From NCBI RefSeq assembly GCF_001949145.1, contig NW_019091438.1, forward strand, positions 717,669-781,668: a stretch of 64,000 nt of DNA. The letters run 5' to 3'. The notes under the pieces were generated by a model. It made no database searches and was not told the DNA's origin. It saw nothing but the letters and a program-made list of their open reading frames with translations. Positions within the stretch are counted from its first letter, which is position 1, and each line of letters opens with the position of its first letter. The stretch is from Acanthaster planci (lineage: Eukaryota; Echinodermata; Asteroidea; Valvatida; Acanthasteridae). The translations under genes and the position numbers were made by a program. Shown piece by piece: positions 60,001-64,000 of the stretch.

Positions 60001-62372
60001 TGCCACCATGAAAAATTAGGATACAGCCTCAGTCCTCCAAAATCTATCAATATTTCTTGCATATGTTTTGGGGAGGGGTGCCCACTACCTCTATCTTTCA
60101 AAATCCTGGAGCAGTATGGAGGATTTCACAGAACATGTGGGCAGGAAGTTATGCATGGCTAAACATAACACAAGGTCCAACCCACAACCTTGTGACAATG
60201 CATCCTTCGCAATCAGCAGTGCAATTTTGCCATGCAGCCTCAATCCCCCAAAGATTTTGAAAGACTGATGGTTAAGGTTGAAGTTTCCTTGCGCGGTAAT
60301 GTGAGCTTGCATTCTTGTCTTACAGTATGTTAAAAGTATAAGCATGAATGGGTACTTGAGCCGTTGTGTGCAAGAGTTGGGCAAAACTACTCCACAGTTG
60401 CATATTGAATACTTCATAACAATGCAATACTGTTTGAATTCATCAAAGACGCAGACAGGCTACGGTGCACAGCCGGCGGCTACTGGCTATGACTACAGCC
60501 AACAGTCACAGCAAGGCGGGTATGCTCAGCCCACAGCCGGAACGGCGGCAAGCGGCTACCAGCAGAGTACTGGATCTTACACCACGCCGGTATCCACATA
60601 CGGGCAGTCACAACCCACTTATGGCCAGTCTGGTAGGTGAAGTGTAGTCCCTAGTCCCTCCAAATGGCCACTATGAGCCATTTATGCAGATATTGTCTAA
60701 TTACATGTAGCCTGGAACATAATTGTATTATTGTTTTGAACCCTTGCTGAAAAAATTCACCCAAAACAATGCGGCCACAAATTCAAAGAATGTCTTACTA
60801 ATTTGCCGGTAAGAAAATTGCATCCTTAAACGCTCTCTGAATATGCATCAACGAGACATTTTATTAGACCTAATAGAAGATGGTCTTGGAATATCCAACA
60901 CAGTGGTCATAGAAATGTTGTGTTTTAGCTCAGATATATTGAATGTTGCAGCCTCAGACTGTGTTTGGTACTTTGCTTATGGTAGCAGGCCAGACGGGCT
61001 ATCCCAGCCAGAGCACAGCAGGCACCACACCCGCTGTGACGGGCTACAGCCAGACCTCAGCCCAGGGAGGGTACGCCCAGTCTACCCCCCAGGGGGGTTA
61101 CAGCCAGCCTAGCACGGTTGGCTACTCAAGTGGCACCAGCACGGGGAGTGGAGGCGGAGGTGGGGGCCAGTCCTACCAGCAGAGTGTGCCTCAGTCACAG
61201 AGTAGCGGGTACAGCCACCAGGGTGGCCAGGGGTCCTACAGTGCCCCAGAACCGCCCAAGCCAAGTAAGATTTGTTTTCATTGTCAGTCTTTGTATTTTT
61301 CATGTACGTTTTCAGTAGTTTTTGGATTTTAAAAAGCAAGCTTGACTGTCATTGACGAACATGGTATTCAAGTTGTAATTTTATGCATTTTGCATTCATT
61401 CGTAACTGTGTCCCCAAAATGGCCAACAAAGTAGACGACATACCCAGATACCTCTCTATCTGAAACCTTCAAATTGAGTGCTTGATCATACTACCCAAAG
61501 TTGGCCTGTGTACAGATGGAGGAGTTTAAGTAAGGAAGTTCAAAAGAAACAGTTTAGTTCAGTTAAAGTTCCTCATGTGATACAATGTTGGGGTGACAGA
61601 CCCTCCAATGTGACAGAGTACTCCTGGCCAGTGTCGCTTTGGTCCTCTGTAACCATTCTGTCTTTGCTAATGGTCGGCCAGCTGACTAGTGTTCATGTTT
61701 CTGTGGTGCAGGTGGTGGATATGGCCAACAGTCAACAGGTTCTTCCGGGGGGTACGGTGGAGGGCAAGGTACGTCAGTGGTTCTGTGCTTGGATGCTTTG
61801 ACTGACTGTGATGGTCCAGGAATGATATTGACTTCTTGATTGTGGCACATGGCATGTGATTAGAACTTTGAGCTGGTTAGAAAGAAGTGATTGTTGCATG
61901 AGAAAACAGAAAGGAAACCATGTAGAGGTTGTCTCCATCGTGTTTCAGAGGCTGTTTTGTTATTTTGCTTTAGTTTGAAGGAATGCACAAAAGGTTTAGT
62001 TGAACATATCCCAGTGTTTCACACTCTTTGCCCTCTGAGGACGCGTGAACACATAGTCTCTATTGGAGTATCGCAGCTTTGATCACTCACCCATTTCGCC
62101 AGCAGCCAACCAAATCAACAATACCAGGTTTGCAAGAGTGCTGGCATTTACGCTGTCAAACAGAAAAGATCAAGTCCCAGTGGAAATTGGCTCCTGTTCC
62201 GTGGGGAGGGATACCTTATATGAACGGTTGTGTGTGGTTATTTCAACACCCCTTCCATTGCCTTCCCAGCAGGTGGACCTCCTAGTGGGGGAGGTGGCAG
62301 CTACGGAGGGGACTCAGGTGGTGGATATCGCGGTAGCCGCGGCGCTGGAGGTGGTGGTGGTGGAGGATACGG
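57016..62372 (+). CDS. FET-family RNA-binding protein (FUS/EWSR1/TAF15-like), 5' part, continues past window
   Basis: Exons are 57016-57037, 58919-58952, 59117-59228, 60455-60632 (or from 60449), 60989-61264 (or from 60986), 61712-61768 and 62273-62372 (or from 62270), about 259 residues so far. It starts MSSNVDSQYGAYGTQQAQG, like the first exons of FUS (MASNDY...). Next come Tyr-Gly-Gln-Ser repeats typical of the prion-like transactivation domain (SYGSSQGYQQ, TGYDYSQQSQQGGY, QGGYAQSTPQGGYSQ), then a Gly-rich segment with a few Arg (GGGYRGSRGAGGGG) matching RGG1. The RRM, zinc finger and later RGG boxes must lie beyond the last donor (GG/GTAAGT at 62373). FET proteins act in nuclear transcription and splicing and form condensates. 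Vertebrates have three paralogues; this is probably the single pre-duplication type. Confidence 0.85.
57543..57582 (+). repeat. Half copy of the 87-bp hairpin repeat
   Basis: ccccactactgtggcacgg followed by attctcactctcgatccat matches one arm of the hairpin at 27526-27566 with a few changes; the second arm is missing. It lies in intron 1 of the FET-like gene. Confidence 0.5.
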
Positions 62373-64000
62373 GTAAGTTGCAGTCCAGATAGACGGTTTA
62401 GACATTAGTTTCGGCCATAAGGGTCTGGAGGTTTTTTTTTAGTGTCGCCTTTTAAGCCAGACGGTCTGCATTCCTGCAATCCACAAAAGCTGCGTTTCGG
62501 GGTTTTTTTGTAGACATAGGTGGGTTACTTAGTGAGAAGTGCCTAACTTATTGGGCGCATGTACCCGTTTCAGCTAGTTGTGGATTGTTCACAGCTGTGT
62601 GGTACAGGTGTTGTGATACAAATTGCTCATGATGTTTTTCCATGCGTTGGTGGGTTATTTGTCATGAAAATGTATAACTGGTCAAGATTGTGCGTGAAAT
62701 GCACCACAATTTATTGGGGAATAGCTGTTGGTTTTTTTTTTTGTTTTTTTTCTTTTTCATTTTACCCCGTCCTGTGCTGCATAGAAAAATACTAGACTTG
62801 GGGGAATTTTTTTTAATGAAACAATTCACAATGACACTTCTTCAACATGCTCTTGAAATGTGTCGTGTGATTGTCTGTTTTTTGTTAACCAGCATCTAGG
62901 TGCTGTTACTCTCTCCGCAGATCCGAAACTTCCACAGGTTTTGTTCAATGAAACCTATTGCATGACAAATAAAGAAGTTTCCTTTGTTAGTATTGATAAT
63001 TTTGTAACATGTTCACATGAACAAATAACGTCTTTAAGGGGGTAATGTGTTTTCGTGTAAAATGTTTCGGTAAATCAGCTTATTGCAGTATATACTGACA
63101 TTTGGGTAGTAGTATTGTTTTTTCTTTAAAAAGTATTGCATAGAAGAAATTGTATTGAGACATTTTGTTAAGTGGTGTTAACAGTATTGAAACGGTGTAA
63201 CGTATTTCTTACGGGTGTTTGAATTTTGTACTTCTGGTGTACAAAATGTCATGTAATATATGTATGGCATCGTGTAAGAAAATCCAGTTTCATGCTGCAA
63301 GTGGTAAATATGTTCAATAGTTTTAAGTGGGAAAATGAAATTGTATGTTCATTTTTTTTGTCACATTTGGCAAATTAATTCACAGGATATATAATTTTTG
63401 TAACTAGCGTCCGTATCAGTCATGTCCCATTTTTGTTACCCATTTTTATGATTTAAATTGTGGTTAATATTTAATATTTAAATTAGAACTAGTCATTTCA
63501 ATCTCTTGTATGCCTCCACTCCTTGCATGTTTGTTGATCCCAAGCTCACAGCAGGTACATACAAATGCAAATTTGCTAGAAATGTGCTGTCACACTTGAG
63601 CAGTGATGACACAGATTGGGTATCAGAGTTTTCATACCAATTTTTCAAGTATTACCGAGTGTACATTTTGGAGAGACTTTCCATGTACAGTTCGTGCAGC
63701 AAGTGGATTTGGCGTACAAAAAGACTATTTTAAGCTTGAGACTTTAACCTTATTTAGCCTGAATATTTTCTTTTCAATTTATATGTCCTGTAGATTAATT
63801 TCTTTCTCATGTCCATGGAAAAATAATGAGGAACAGGTCCTGAGGTTTGAAGAAAGGTTGAACGATTTCAGCGGCAGAAAAAGATCGCAGCCACTGCCAG
63901 TACGGGAATGTCACACTGCGTTTTCATTCAGCACACCTGATGCCCATTCTCCGTCCTCCAATTTACTCCAATTTGAAATTTGTATGAATGCTTCTAAATA
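62373..64000 (+). other. Intron 7 of the FET-like gene (runs off the window)
   Basis: It begins GTAAGT after the RGG1-like exon. The remaining 1.6 kb is T-rich and shows no RRM-like exon in any frame, so the next coding exon lies outside. Confidence 0.55.

Overview
This is eukaryotic nuclear DNA: every recognisable gene is split by spliceosomal introns, and most of the sequence is intronic or intergenic and rich in repeats. The ACATGTACATGTA-type runs, tRNA-derived SINE-like repeats, a CR1/Jockey-like retroelement fragment and the gene content suggest a marine invertebrate, probably a deuterostome such as an echinoderm or hemichordate. The species cannot be fixed from sequence alone. Three N runs (11828-11899, 34761-34769, 36170) mark assembly gaps.

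Layout. (1) 1-3033: no gene seen, one tRNA-like SINE fragment. (2) 3034-21469: a cluster of three paralogous short-chain dehydrogenases of the RDH11/12/13/14 type. One is on the minus strand (3034-8709) and is head-to-head with two on the plus strand (10376-16343 and 18655-21469). All share a four-exon structure with identical splice phases. The introns and the divergent promoter region carry inverted-repeat elements, tandem repeats, a CT microsatellite with a gap, a very CpG-rich CGACG block and a possible 40-residue membrane microprotein ORF. (3) 24460-25675: the last two exons of a minus-strand ZNHIT3-like gene; its zinc-finger exon was not found. (4) 29734-53089: two tandem ten-exon zinc carboxypeptidase genes (A/B type, secreted proenzymes) made by duplication of a unit of roughly 10-14 kb. 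Homology extends about 1.5 kb upstream and 0.5-1 kb downstream of each gene. Gene A has gained a non-LTR retroelement fragment in intron 3, a MULE-like element with a RecQ-helicase-like fragment near exon 6, and other repeats in intron 8. Gene B has gained a GC-rich block and a SINE-like repeat in intron 1. (5) 57016-62372 and beyond: the 5' half of a FET-family RNA-binding protein gene (FUS/EWSR1/TAF15 type). The prion-like domain and first Gly/Arg-rich segment are present; the RRM must lie beyond the window.

The genes are not one pathway. The RDH-like enzymes would reduce or oxidise retinoids or other lipid aldehydes at membranes, the carboxypeptidases are probably digestive or other secreted proteases, and ZNHIT3 and FET proteins act in RNP assembly and RNA processing. 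Exon borders were set by splice consensus plus a reading-frame length check on every exon. The exon-6 duplication in carboxypeptidase A is flanked by gaps and both copies begin at the same sequence, so it is probably two alleles placed in tandem by the assembler.
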